From assembly GCA_047967505.1 (NCBI GenBank), contig CM106538.1: 64,000 nt of DNA; one strand, 5' to 3'. Below the pieces are notes generated by a model, which searched no databases, was not told the origin of the DNA, and saw only the letters and a program-made list of their open reading frames with translations. A program made the translations under genes and the position numbers. Positions 23,003-35,100 of the stretch are shown one piece after another. Source of the stretch: Dipteris shenzhenensis (Eukaryota > Polypodiophyta > Polypodiopsida > Gleicheniales). Position 1 is the first letter of the stretch. Each line of letters begins with the position of its first letter.

Positions 23003-23515
23003 TGCAAATGGGATATCCCGAAAAGAAAAGACCTGAAAATACAAAAGCCTCAAGGCTACAGCAAATGTTTGCAAGTGAATGTCCAGCAAATTTCCAACCC
23101 AAATCAAGGGGCAAATGCAAATTTGACCCAAATGTGACTGTGTCAGACAATGACAACTGCAAAAATCAGCAAATCTGGCAAAAGCTCCAAATATAATGAG
23201 GGCAAAAAGCCAAAAAGAGGGAAAATATAGCAAAGCCCCAAATTTTGCAGAGATTTTGCAAATGTGACCCAATGTCTTGCAATTTGACCCAATGTCCTGC
23301 AATTTGAACAAGAAATTGCAATCCAAATTCCAAAGCTCCAATGTCTTGCAAAAGACCCAAAACTACAAATGTCTGTAGATGACTATAGTGAGACCCAAAA
23401 TGGGTTATAGCAAGTAAGAACCTGGTTCACAGCAATGCCAAAATAGTCGGAATGGCTGTAGGCAATCTGTTGGTAGATTCGCACGTGCGGAGCTTGTACG
23501 GAGCACCTACAGATG
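23003..23515 (-). other. Leader region of the minus-strand Copia, internally repetitive
   Basis: Short direct repeats (CAATGTCTTGCAATTTGACC and variants) lie at about 23268-23350. No primer binding site was recognised. Confidence 0.4.
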
Positions 23516-23519
23516 TCTC

Positions 23520-24135
23520 ATTTACTTATGCCACACCATACTTCACTTACAGTATGCAGTATCTCAGCTCAGTAGGTTCCTACACATGCCGAGTTTCATA
23601 GCATTGGTAGGCTGTGAAGAGAGTCTTTAGATATCTCAGAGGCACTTAAGATTTAGCCCTCTTCTATGGTGAGATCAAGGTTCACTTACCATGCATGCTT
23701 ACACGAATAGTGATTGGGCAAGTTGTTCTAACACCAGAGTGTCACATACCAGCAATTGTTTTTTTCTTGGCAGTTCACGTATCTCTTGGCTCAACAAGAA
23801 GCAACCAATAGTTGCCACATCCAGCTATTAGGCTGAGTAGAGAGCAGCCTTCATTGCTACAGTAGAGTGTATCTGGCTTCGACAATTATTTACAGATCTT
23901 GTTATTCGTCAAACATCCTCCACTATGGTCTATACTAATAGCCAGAGTGCTTTGGCCATTGCATGTAATCCAGTGTTTCATGCACGTACCAAGCACATTG
24001 AAGCTCACTATCATTATGTTCGAGAGTGGTTGTTAGCAGGAGACATAGAGTTGTCCTACCTTCCCATAGGGGACAACATAGCATATATGTTTACAAAGGC
24101 ACTTCCTTGTCCCAAGTTCAAAGTCTTTCGATAGG
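23520..24135 (+). pseudogene. Copia RNase H remnant (plus strand)
   Basis: Translation in two frames gives the end of the RT (YAVSQLSRFLHMPS), then RYLRGT*DLALFYGE, SRISWLNKKQPIVATSS, and finally QSALAIACNPVFHARTKHIEAHYH with NIAYMFTKALP. These are Copia RNase H signatures. A TAA replaces an expected Gln in RGT*DLALFYG. It ends just before the polypurine tract and LTR at 24268. Confidence 0.85.
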
Positions 24136-24267
24136 CTTTACACTTGGTTCCCTTTGTTACATGATCTGGCATCCCTTGTACATTCATAGGTGGTTATATC
24201 CTTTTGGATGAACATGTGCCACCATGACCAGAAAATACCAAATATTCTGAGATACTTCAGCCCATAC

Positions 24268-24545
24268 CATGGAGGGGGGTTTGTAGGCCATCTTCTCCCG
24301 GTCGTATGGATGCCCTCTGGGCCCTGGTATGTGCCATGTAGCTTTAGTTATTGGCACTTAGGTCACCTAGTACTTTTAGTGTCTTATGACACCTAGTACT
24401 AGTGGTACCATTAGGACACTAGGTCCTAGGGTTCTCTTTTATAGTACTTTGTACTTTCATTTTCTTTACACTAGTTGATGTGACAGCCTTCAATTTTTTG
24501 CTTCGACTCTTGTGCTTGCTTCCACTTCCATGTACCTACACTCAA
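24268..24545 (+). repeat. Polypurine tract and 3' LTR of the plus-strand Copia
   Basis: ATGGAGGGGGGTT (24269-24281) precedes TGTAGGCCATC, the LTR start. The first 103 bases match 19256-19358. The right end is uncertain; I place it near 24545. Confidence 0.65.
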
Positions 24546-24719
24546 TGCATTGGGACTCAAGCATTGTAAACACAAATGTATGCACTTCATGAACTTGCAC
24601 AACATCAAGGTATCTAGAGAAAATGTGTGGCAAAAAATAGGAAGCAAAAGGAATCATATTCTCATAAGATTCTCTTGCTTTCTTAAAAATGACAAGAAAA
24701 GGCCAAGTTTAGGACAGAA

Positions 24720-25240
24720 GATCAACAAGGAGGAGGGGTCCTCCCTCTCCTCTCACTCTCCCCTCCGCTTCTCAACCCCCCCACCCTTGCATGTGACTGT
24801 AGATGCATGCTGGGGGGAGGGGAGGTCTTCCCTCCATCTCCTCTCACCCTCACTCACCTCCTCTCACCCCCCTCCCCTCCTCCCAATGTGCGGTTGTAGC
24901 CTCGGTTGCATGCAAGTAGGAGGTGAGCATCCTCTTACTCCTCTTACACCCCCTCCCTTTCTCATCCCCCCTCCCCTCCTCCCTATGTGCAACCATAGTT
25001 GTGTGTAGGGAGAGGGGATGGTCTTCCCTCCCTCTCCTCTCACCCCCCCTCCCTCCTCTCACCCCCCCTTCCTATGTGTGGCCTTGTGTGGGGTGGAGGG
25101 GAGAGTCTTCCCTCCCTCTCCCTCCCCTTCTCTTACCCCCCTCCCTTCCTCCATGCATGTGGCCCCAGTCTGCCGACCATGTGCATAGAGGAGGGGAGGG
25201 TCTTCTAGGGGTCGTCTTTCCCTCTCCTCTCACACTCAAG
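24720..25240. repeat. CT-rich degenerate minisatellite
   Basis: About five degenerate units of roughly 100-120 bases. Each has a (C/T)TCCCTCCCTCTCCTCTCACCCCC run, a TCCTCCYTATGTG core and a TGTGGGGxGAGGGGAGG segment. Open frames here are low-complexity Pro/Ser/Leu and not credible. Confidence 0.75.
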
Positions 25241-25299
25241 AAGAGGAAAGGAGAGTATAAAAGGAAGGCGAAGAGTGAAAGAAGAGGAAGAATAGGTCA

Positions 25300-25666
25300 G
25301 CAAGAAGCAACCCATAGTTGCTCTTTCTTCTTTCGAGGCTGAGTACAAATCAGCATGTTTTGCCTCTTGTGAGGCAGTGTGGTTGAGGAGGATATTAGGG
25401 GACATGGGTGCAGTGTAGAACAAGCCTACACAGTTATCATGTGACAATCAGAGTTACATGGCAATTGCAAAGAACCCTGTGTTCCACACTTGCACAAAAC
25501 ACATTGAGATTCAATATCACTTTGTATGCAAGCTCATCATGGATGGAGAGGTCGACTTGGTGTACTGTCCGACTACAGAGAATGCTATGGACAACTTCAC
25601 GAAGGCTCTTGGAAGAGAATTGCTGGAGAGGCATGTTCATCGACTTGGCGTTGGGCCGAAAAAGTA
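25300..25666 (+). pseudogene. Copia RNase H 3' end (plus strand)
   Basis: Reads SKKQPIVALSSFEAEYKSA, then CEAVWLRRILGDMGAV, a TAG (25416-25418), then LSCDNQSYMAIAKNPVFH, HIEIQYHFV and ENAMDNFTKALG. Only the RNase H end is present, directly followed by the polypurine tract (GAGGGGGGGTGG, about 25689) and LTR. The stop lies where Gln is usual. Confidence 0.85.
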
Positions 25667-25699
25667 AGTTCACTTGCGGGTAGACATTGAGGGGGGGTG

Positions 25700-26340
25700 G
25701 TAGATATCAATGATCCACTCTTGTGTAACTACGTGTAACTACACGGGAACCAGCTAACTCTACTTGTAAGCCCTCCATATGAGGAGAAGGCATTTGAGTA
25801 GCTCGGTTATCCGGTAGGTCCTGGTTTGGACACCAGATGGGGGCCATGTGTAGCCTGATGGTTGGACGGCTTCAAATAGAGTTGGCACACTGCCAACTAG
25901 ACTACATGCAAGTGCGAGAAGGCATCCCATGACTGACCGCACTGAGGGTAGACAGAGCATTTCCTGGGGCAGCCCACTCTCGGGCTTTGGGGCTCGTTTG
26001 GAGCCCCAGATGATCCCAGATGGCTTTGGGTCGAACGGTGACCGTAGTTTAGTTGCTCTATTCTGTGCCACGGTTCTGAAGTGTGGTCGGTGGCCTATTT
26101 CAGGATCGACCTCCAGTTGACCGTTTTGGGCCGACTGGGTCGGTCTCCCAATTGGGTCTAACTGACTATGATTGGTGGGTATATAAGAGCAAGCCCATGA
26201 AGCCCATAATCATCACTGGCTATAGCAACCCTGATTCCTTAGCATCAAGCCTTCGTCCCCTACTGTTTCTAGCATGCCATTGAAGCTTCTCACATAGGAG
26301 CGCACGGTTGGGACGCAGCGCCATCTATTGTATCAGTTTT
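25700..26340 (+). repeat. 3' LTR of a Copia element with a TATA box
   Basis: The start is defined by the polypurine tract (about 25689-25699). The right end is approximate. A TATA box (TATATAAG, 26180-26187) is followed by a transcribed-looking R region. No 5' partner lies in the window. Confidence 0.6.
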
Positions 26341-29223
26341 ACAGTAATCAAATTTTTTGATGCTCCATACTATCTACTTTTCTCTCTTGCATATGAGATC
26401 CTGTTATCTGTTGAGCACAGATGTTGTATTGTTTTCTTACATATACTATATATGAGTCTACTCAATACGATCATAACAATCCACTAAGAAGACTTGACAT
26501 TCCATTAATTAACATCACGAGGCTTACTTTAGAACTATCTTGCCAAACCCTCACCAAACCCCTTAGCATCCATAACAAATTAGCTAGTATGGCACACTCA
26601 AACCAAATTATGACACACTCTGTGGATGACTCAGCTCAATAAGAACATAAAAATCCATTGTTCATTGATGAAAAACTTTTGCAAGCTTTGCAAGCCATAT
26701 ACAACTTTGCTTGTTAATGAAACTAATGTAAAAAATCATCGACAAATCATCCCTGGATGTTGCCTTCCTCTAGGGACAATGTAAGGAGAATGTAAGAGGA
26801 AAAATTCACTGATTTGACACAACATAAAGACTATATATCACCATAGCAATCCAGGGTAGGGATTTCAAGCCTTCTTCAAAGTTTTGGGCTCATTTTATGT
26901 CACAGGACATGAACCACTCCTCAACCACTCTTCCTAAAGAGTTTACAAATGTCCCTGTTGCATGCTTGTAACTTCTCTATAGCTTCTAAAACTTTTGTAA
27001 TTTACACTACCCTTCTATATTTTAACATTGAGGCGTTGATTTACTACCTTATGTATATATAAATCTATAGGTAATGTAATTAATAAAGACCCATCTATTG
27101 AACTCACGTGATAGTGTTACATATGATGAGTGACTCTGTCGAGATTAACAGAGTGTGAATGTCGAATAGATACATTGCGACCTTAGATAGCTTGAGGAAG
27201 GGTAGAAAATTGACTCATGGTGTGGAATTTATCCATTCAATCTAGTACCACATAATTTCTCACAAGCCACAACCACAACCACAACCACAACCATAACCAC
27301 AACAATAAATTGAAACCTTTTTAGAAAAAGACAATTTATTGAAAAAGAGATACATTAAGTGCTTAAATTGTGTGGAGCAAGCCTTAGTAGCCTTCCCCCC
27401 CCCTACTTATGACCTTCAATGTGGCAAACACAATTTAACAAGAGAGAATAAAAGGTCAACCGACATTTCTCAAATGGTTACTACACTTTATGTTTTCTCT
27501 TTTTGGAAAAATGAATTCCCTTTTCATTTCAAAAGCGTGTGTTGTAAAAGGAACTAAAATCTATGGACTTGCACTCCCCTACATTTTCACAATTGAGCAT
27601 CTTGATGTGATTCCTTATTTTTCTTTAAGGGGGATTTGGACTCAAAAAGGTCTCCTCATGAACTCAGAAGGCCTATTGAGGGTCCCATCACCACCTAAAA
27701 AGTGCATTCCCCTATGCTTTGTTGGTCCCAACCATGCTTTAAAAAGTGCATCTCCCTCTCCTAGATGGAGGGGCCCCCTACTTTGTAAAAAGCTACCCTC
27801 TTTACACCCTAAGGTGATTCCGAATGTACCAGTTCCCCCAAAATTTTAACTTTTTAAAAAAGTGACAAAAATGGCTTGAAACCCTTCCAAACCTTCCTCC
27901 AAACCATTCCTTTGTACCCAAATTACTTTCCAACGCCTAAGTGCTTTTTCTTCTCATTGTATTATTATGTTCTAATCTCAAACCTTTGTTGCCTCCATAG
28001 AGTTTTTGTTGCTTTGACTTCCCATCTTCAAATCTATTCTCCAAATCCTCTAATGGCTCCAGTTCAAGAGCTTACTAACAACAAGCAAAAAAGCACCTTA
28101 CACATTGAAGTTACACCAAAGTGTAAGATGAGATGCAATGTTTCAAGCGCCTCTTTGGACTAATGAATAAAGCCCTTGAACTTGCCAAAAATATGGAATT
28201 CAAAGACTACTTTTTTATTCAATGAGAAAAGCACACACTCCATTAACATTGGTTGGCACACCTTTTTTATTCAATGAGAAAAGCACAATTGATGGCTTGC
28301 TTCCTAAAGAGACACACTCCATTAATATTGGCTAACACACCTTACGAGATATTAAAGCATTGAAGTGCATGTTTGTAGTGAAAATCAATGCAAAGCAGCA
28401 TATCTATGCCTTTTTTGCATGCACTCACAACAATAGGAGTGAGCAAGGGAAAAAATGTAGGACAATGTAGAGGGAAAGGGGAATGAAAGTTAAAAAGAAG
28501 GAAGAAACAATGGAAATTATAAACATATGATGAGAATTTAGACAATGGTATTGTAAATAACAACACTAACAAACAGGTACAATAGGAGTGGACTGACACA
28601 GTGATGAGCTATGATAAAGAAGCCATGCCCAATTGAGATGAAATTAAGTGAAAAATGGGCTGAAATTTTTAACAACCCATTAATAAAGAGTACATTTTTG
28701 TGTGTTGCATGCCGAGATGCATCTCATTGATATGGTGCTTTATTTGCACATTGTTTACATGTGGAACAAGAAACATGAAGAGAGTTACATCATGTACCAC
28801 AAGGGTTGAAGCTCTTTTATTGAGCATGGTCCTACATGGAGGAAATGAAAAGATATGTAAATCTTTACACAAAGCTCTCAGGAAAATCAAGAGACCTTCC
28901 ACGAAAAGTGTCAATAAGGCCGAGAAGTTTTTTACCAATCATGGAAAAAATTGATCAAATATGCATTAGAATTATTGGAAAGTGTTATGCAAGTTTACCA
29001 ACAATTTGGAAGCTAACCCTTGATGTGAGAAAATACCTGTTTGCAAAGCATTATATAACTTAGTGATATCTCCTAATAATTTAAGGATGATCAACTAAGC
29101 TTAGAACCATTTTCCTTCCAAAGAAATTGCTTGTCTTGAGTGTCCAAGCAACACTAAGCAGCAGTGATAGAATAGGAAGCAGGTGCAAGGAAGTAGGTGC
29201 ATTGATGTATCTTACACACAAGA
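26341..29223. other. Non-coding stretch with small repeats
   Basis: No gene recognised. It holds a CCACAA hexanucleotide microsatellite (about 27266-27303) and a spaced direct repeat (CTTTTTTATTCAATGAGAAAAGCACA, about 28209 and 28262, each near ACACTCCATTAAYATTGGYT). Open frames are short and without motifs. Confidence 0.45.
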
Positions 29224-29650
29224 GTATACCTTGTTAGAGATGGAGGCTTTCCATTGTCACCTAGGGTTATGCTTGTTTAGTCGCAATGGAGTCAACCTTG
29301 ATTGATATGATTACAATTACAATGTGTCATCAGCACACATTATGGTGGAGCATACACTTGGTAGATTCAAGAACAGTTGGAGTATTTTATAAGCCATCAA
29401 GAATTTTAGCATTTGCCACAAATCATTCATCTTCACAACATGACACTTGATTCTGATGATGAGTGGGATGGTGTTTAGGAGATCAATATGAACGATGGCT
29501 TGTTAAGAACGATGGTGTTTAGGAGATCAATATGAACGATGGCTTGTTAAGAACCTATTTGCTACATATGGATTGGAAGAAGACTCACCCGATGCATCCG
29601 TAGAGCATGCATCATTGATACAATACTTGGAGACCCTTGACCCAAATCAT
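29224..29650 (+). pseudogene. PIF/Harbinger transposase remnant
   Basis: Plus-strand pieces in two frames read YLVRDGGFPLSPRVMLV and, after a frameshift, NYNVSSAHIMVEHTLGRFKN with SWSIL. They match the C-terminal part of DDE transposases of the PIF/Harbinger group (YLVGDxGYPL ... VVExAFGRLKxRWRIL), which holds the last catalytic acidic residue. Several stops and a perfect 44-bp tandem duplication (29467-29554) break it. No terminal inverted repeats were found. Confidence 0.7.
29467..29554. repeat. Perfect 44-bp tandem duplication
   Basis: Units 29467-29510 and 29511-29554 are identical (GATGGTGTTTAGG ... TTGTTAAGAAC). The lack of differences implies a recent event. Confidence 0.95.
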
Positions 29651-29699
29651 TGAGGGATTTTGCTTCATGGATATTAGTTGCAATTTATGTCTTGTCATA

Positions 29700-30629
29700 T
29701 TGGTAGTGATGTAAGGTCTTGTTTCTAGGGTGTTAACTTTTGATCGATATGTGTGGGCGTTAATGAAATTTGATTGTTTTCTATTATTTGAGGTAGTCTT
29801 GCGCTCATGTTCTTTGGTTTAGGGAGAAGAGGCCCTTTGTTTTGTCGTGTGACGAGAGCTGGGAGCCTACAGACATCTTGCAAGGACGAGAGCTGGAGGC
29901 TGGAGCCTGGGACTCGGGAGCCTGTCAATGGCGAGTTTGGCTCCACATACATTTTGCAAGGACAGGGACAATAATGTAAAGATGTTAGGTGCAACACGTG
30001 ATGGTGATTCCTACGGAGTTTCTCTCCCCTTGGCGTTTAGCAGAGTCGACAGACGTGATCACATACGTGAGAACAGTCCTTTCTTGAACTCCAAGAACAG
30101 AATAGTGGACAGGCTACAAGCGCCAAGGGACAACTAACTACTCAACACTGGGATGCATTTGGAAAATGACAGATTGCCGTACTTTGTTGATCTACTAGTT
30201 TTTGACATTGTGTTTTCAGTAGCTTTCGAAATTGTGATCACATTTTTCGGCATAATGCGGTTAGATTCATTGCTGGGGTCAGCAGGAACATCTTCCGCAC
30301 GCCCATCGGCATAGTACGTTGACTTAGAAAACTACTTGGCCAGCCGTTGAGCAATATTTCAACCTTGTAAGAACTTGATCAACATAGAATACCTTGCGAA
30401 TACTTCTCTCCTAGAATCTTGTAAATATGAGAAGACATCCTCTCCGGATCCATACCTACGAGAGAGATGCATGGAAAGTTGAAATTGGGTTCAAATTCTC
30501 GCAATGTGCTCATGCATAATTTGTACAACTGTATAATGAGGATGTCTTCTCATAGAGTTGTATTATATTTTGAACAAATGCGTAATGACGACGTCTTGTG
30601 CAAATATATAATCCACATATTTTGTACAC
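29700..30629. other. No gene recognised
   Basis: The sequence is somewhat more GC-rich at 29800-30130, with short internal repeats such as TTTTGCAAGGACAGG / TCTTGCAAGGACGAG. No coding motif seen. Confidence 0.4.
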
Positions 30630-30639
30630 ATGAATAATC

Positions 30640-30994
30640 AAGATGTATCATTGAAGCAAATGCCTCGACTGGGCAACCTATTCTACATGTGTTACCAAAA
30701 CATCACTCTCAGAAGGAAAATGCATGGTTCATGCATTACAATGTGTGGACTAGAATCAAAGAGCAGTCTTGGGATTGTCCTCGTCAACATGCATGGGAAC
30801 CCTGGTGGCCTAGGCAATGCATGTGAAGCATTTGACAAGATGCCTACCATGATTTTGGCTCTTGGACTACTACAATGGTATTTTATTTAGATGTCGTGAT
30901 GGGGCAACTCCTTGTCAACATCTACAATGAATGGGAGAGGATATTGAATGCACATGCACTCTTTGTTAATATGGACGATCATGACTATGGATGA
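30640..30994 (+). pseudogene. Two adjoining PPR fragments
   Basis: The first piece (about 30640-30860) reads ITMCGLESKSSLGIVLVNMH with NACEAFDKMP, the shape of an L end plus S motif. The second (30878-30994) reads FYLDVVMGQLLVNIYNEWE with NAHALFVNMDDHD, parallel to the fragment at 17728. Frames are degenerate and no other PPR repeats surround them. Confidence 0.65.
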
Positions 30995-31215
30995 CAATAC
31001 GGATGATCATAACATGTCCCCCCAATTGAAAATAGAAAAGTACTGATTAGTTGAAAAGGCACGAGGGGAGGGTTGGAAGGCAAGGATCTCGAATGGTAAA
31101 AAGGAGAGTTATTAAAAAAAACATTCCTCTTTTTATGATAGGAAGTCTCATACCTTGTTATGTTTGACCATATAAATTTAAAATCCTTATACTGTCACCA
31201 CATCTTCATACAGCC
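30890..31215 (+). repeat. Dispersed repeat carrying a PPR fragment (copy 2)
   Basis: Partner of 17740-18105 in the same orientation. Similarity begins inside the PPR motif and continues about 250 bases into non-coding DNA, ending at CACATCTTCATACAGCC. Confidence 0.7.
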
Positions 31216-31929
31216 TAGTGGAAACTCATGCCCGGGGGATTCACAAGGGGAATATAAGGATCCTGAATGATATTGGTGTAATACTCTAATGGCTTGGTCA
31301 AATTCATGATTTGCATCAATTTGAGATGTAGATGCAAACCACATAGTAGCAAGTTTTCTCTTTAGTCAATTGATTGATTGGTACCCTTGACTTAGGTTTC
31401 CTTTGTTTAAGGTCATCTAACCATGCTCTTACGTTCTCTTTAGCAATTTCTTCCATATACTTTGCGAAAGGTATCCTTTATTAGGTTTGAGTTTTAAAAG
31501 TAATCCATTAGGTTTTGGTAGAGCCACTTTGTTGCTTTGTGCTGGGTACAAGCAAAATAATCTTCCTTTGAGTTGCATCCATGCATTAGGCAAACCTAAT
31601 AGAATATTTGCAATTGGTTGAGTGGGACTTGTTCATGTAGTCATATGAACTTCTAAGCTTTACTTGATTTTTGTGTGTTGTGACATCTTGTTGGCCTTTC
31701 TCGAGAAGTGGGGGTGTTGATATACGATCCTTAGTATCACTAAAGAAAACAACACATTTGATGATATACACCTTTTTGTGTCATATTACAACATGACATG
31801 ATACAACATATACCTAATCCTCCAAAGATTTGATGTGAGACCATAAGGAACATGCATTAGTGTGTAACCTTCTACCCTATACATTATACATACATGGATG
31901 AGACCTACAATTGATCCATATATGAATAA
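31216..31929. other. No gene recognised
   Basis: AT-rich; no coding motif or clear repeat seen. Confidence 0.4.
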
Positions 31930-32230
31930 ATCTCTTACCTGATTCAATGTGAATTAACCGAGAATGGCTACATAGTCCCTTCTTCCACTTATCTCTTGAT
32001 GAAATGGTAGCAAATATCTATGTCCTTTAATCATTTATGATCCTTCAGATTCTTTGCCAATGTGATGGAACTTTCATTCTTGTAAAATGTCACAATAGCA
32101 ATATCCACTATGCTCAAAGAGCTAACAAAATGTGGATTGCTTGATGGGAATGCCAATAAAGAGAACTATACTCAAGCTCTACTATTGAATTGCCATGGTT
32201 TCTTGCTTCTAGTTGGACCCACACAAATTG
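31930..32230 (-). pseudogene. Copia RNase H remnant
   Basis: The minus strand reads VELEYSSLYWHSHQAIHILL, then NESSITLAKNLKDHK, then DIDICYHFIK and VEEGTM. These correspond to the EAEY, DNQSAIxLAKNP and HIDIRYHFIRE segments of Copia RNase H. Degenerate with stops. Confidence 0.65.
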
Positions 32231-32924
32231 TGAGAATTCATAATGAAAATGTACCCTAATTTGGCACCACATCTCCAATTTACATAATGGAAACCTACAA
32301 GATAAGGTTTTGTATACTATCTCTCGTTCAAATATGTACTATCTCTTGTTCAAATATGTTAGCCTATGATTGGATGTTCCATTAAGATAATCTAAATATC
32401 CACTTCACACCATTTCAAAGGTGAGCACATGGCTTCACAATTAAGCCATGAGTTTGTTGACAAGTTCTATAGTATGGCATATGCCATGCCATGTTGATGT
32501 CATCAAGGAGGTGAGATTATTGACTAATTGTCAACAAGCTAGATCTAAGGATGAGTCACTTTCCATTATGCATGCTCTCCATGAGTATAAAATGCTCTAG
32601 CATTGTGTTAATATACCAAGTTTGCCCAAGGAAAATCCTTTCCTAATTCTACTTAAACTTGAAACCCAAGATTAAAAGTTGTATGAAATCATGCATCTCA
32701 AATTGATTGCAAAGAGTAGCTTTGACTTATTTAAGTTGAAAACAGTGACTTTAATTTCTTTGATTTTTCTTGTTGCTACTGCATAGCATGATTGGCTAAT
32801 TGACAAAGTACGAGCAAAGTACTATCACCATGAGGGCACCCGTATTCCTCTTCACATGTACACTCCATGGTCAAGCTCACTCCTTTTGTACCATTATGAT
32901 TTTAAATAAGTGTCAATCCTACTG

Positions 32925-33220
32925 ACTAATCCCTAGGGCTTGCTTGAGACCATAAAGGGGCTTTCTCAATCGGCATATCATGTGCTTAGATCCTCTTTCT
33001 ATGAACTTTTTTGTCTCCTTCATATAGACCTCTTATTTAGATCACCATTTATGGACATCCATTTAATGCAAGTGCAAACCCAATGTGTATTCAAGTGAGA
33101 TAATAAAGCAGATGTTCTTGATCCTAGTTACTAGTGCAAAGACTGCCTTGAAATCTATATCCTCTTTTTAGTAGAATCCTTTGCAACTAACCTCAACTTG
33201 TACTCATCTTCATTACTATC
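32925..33220 (-). pseudogene. Copia reverse transcriptase remnant
   Basis: The minus strand reads VAKGFYQKEDIDFKAVF, then HLH*MDVHKW, EVYMKETKKFI, and finally CRLRKPLYGLKQA. This is the first half of a Copia RT; the YVDD part is missing. It probably belongs to the same old element as 31930-32230. Confidence 0.8.
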
Positions 33221-34429
33221 ACCTTGTAGAATGTTGGTAGATGCAATCATCTCGATTGTGGAATTTTGGCAACAAACGGGCATGTGGTGTCACCTGTCTT
33301 GCATAAATCCGTCTCCTTCTCTGCCTTAATGCACCCCCCTTGGGATGATTCCGTGGTTGGAAGTGGCAGTTGCTCGAGAAATTCGGCAGCTCATCAGAGT
33401 CATCACCAAGCTCTCCATCATCAGCAGGTGACGATGAGCCACACTACCCTTCTGGATGTACAACACCACCAGCCATAACCCTACGGATGCAAAAATTCAA
33501 GCTCATGAATCGACGACATCCCATGGATTCCATGTCCTTCCACCCTCGAGATTCTCCAGGGCACAACAGCCTGCGATGATGGAGCTCATTTTTGAGAGGA
33601 TGGATTGTGACATTCGTGCACAGTGTCGACGAGCAGACGAAGAGCTTACATTCTACGCCAGGACTTATAGAGCGAGGAGCATCGAATCATGCCGTGGAGT
33701 CCTCTCAGAGGAGGAGCAAACATCGATGGCAAAGCAACATCAAGTAGGAGGAGTAGCAACAGCTAACTGCTAGTAGTGACGATCGACCGAGGGATCATCT
33801 CCGAGGGAAAAAATTCATGATCGGGTGCAGAAGGCAAGGCCATTTGCACCCGACGCAAATGGCTCAGCCCAGAGCTTTTTTTTTTTTTGCGGGGCTGGTC
33901 AGGCCACCAAAAAAGAAAGGGAACCAAGGGAGTACAAAAAAAGGGGAGGGGGGTCAACCATGGGCTCACGCCCTCGACCAACGCTAAGAGAGCAAAAACC
34001 AGGGACCTCTCCATCGTCTGAAGGTAGTTTCCTTCCTTTATGCTCCCATCTTGCCGGACTTCATGTAGTTTGGTGGATCAAGAGTACATTTGGAGGCAAG
34101 GATCATCACCTGGGTGGAGGCAACATAGTTACGCAACTATGTCCTATCCGAAAGACATGTTCCAAAAGCTTGTTGATTGTGTGGCATTGGGTTCACAAAC
34201 TCCATACCTCATTGAAGCCCACCTAGGAGAGAAAGGAGCACACATACATGGCAGGAGGTGGAGATTCTATAGCTTGTTGCATGGAGAGTAAGGCCCCCAT
34301 GGTGGGGAGAGGTCACTGTCTACGTTCGCATAGAGTGTGACTGATCCCCTAAACAGTACCCGCTCACTTGGGTCCGCTCGCCTAAACTGGGGCCGCTTCC
34401 CTGGGTCCACTCACCTAAAAATTTTACCC
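33221..34429. other. Moderately GC-rich stretch; no gene recognised
   Basis: Overlapping short frames on both strands (up to 133 codons) without recognisable motifs. A T-run (33879-33890) and A/G-rich pieces are present. It may be a decayed host or transposon gene. Confidence 0.35.
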
Positions 34430-34431
34430 GT

Positions 34432-34729
34432 AGAGAACTACTAGTAATCTTCTACTAGTTTAGTATAGTAGTTCTACTACTAGTAAGTGATAGTAGATTA
34501 TTACTAGATGGGTAATGGTAGAGTAATAGTTATAGAAATGGTAGTAAAGTACTTGTAGTAGTGAATAGTACTAGTAGAGAATCAATGTTAGACTAATCCA
34601 AATAATATTAATAATAGTTTATATTGGTATTTCCTCTACTAGTAGTTTTGTACTAGTAGTCTAATAGCAGAAAACTATTAGTAGGGTATTAGTGCAAAAC
34701 TACTAGTATAGAATATACTATTAGAAAAC
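34432..34729. repeat. CTACTAGTA-rich simple-sequence tract
   Basis: About 300 bases in which ACTAGT and CTACTAGTA-like words recur many times in both phases (self-complementary). It directly abuts the left end of the fold-back element. Confidence 0.8.
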
Positions 34730-35100
34730 GGGTGTGATTTTTTGGTGAGCTTTTTGTCATGAGATTTTTTTCAATTTTCATGAATATTGTGAGCTTTTCA
34801 TTCACCTAAGAGAGAGAGAGGGGGAGAGGGGGTTTCATGGAGTGGGGTGGGTGGAAAGTTTGGGTTATGGTTGCAGTTAAGAGGAGAGAGGGGGGAGAGG
34901 GGAGATAAAGGAAAAGGGGAGGGATGGTCACATGGGTAAAGTGGCATGGAGAAGGGAGGGGAGGGGAGTTGGAACATATATTCGTTATCATAGTTAGAGG
35001 GGGAACTTATAAGGTATGCAAAGAGGAGTGCAAGGAGGAGAGAGAGGATGAGGAATATGAAACTTATGTTCATCTCCTAAATGTAAAGGGGAAGGGAGAG

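Noticed and set aside
27266-27303. CCACAA repeats as a CRISPR-like or regulatory array
   Set aside because: It is a simple hexanucleotide microsatellite without spacers.
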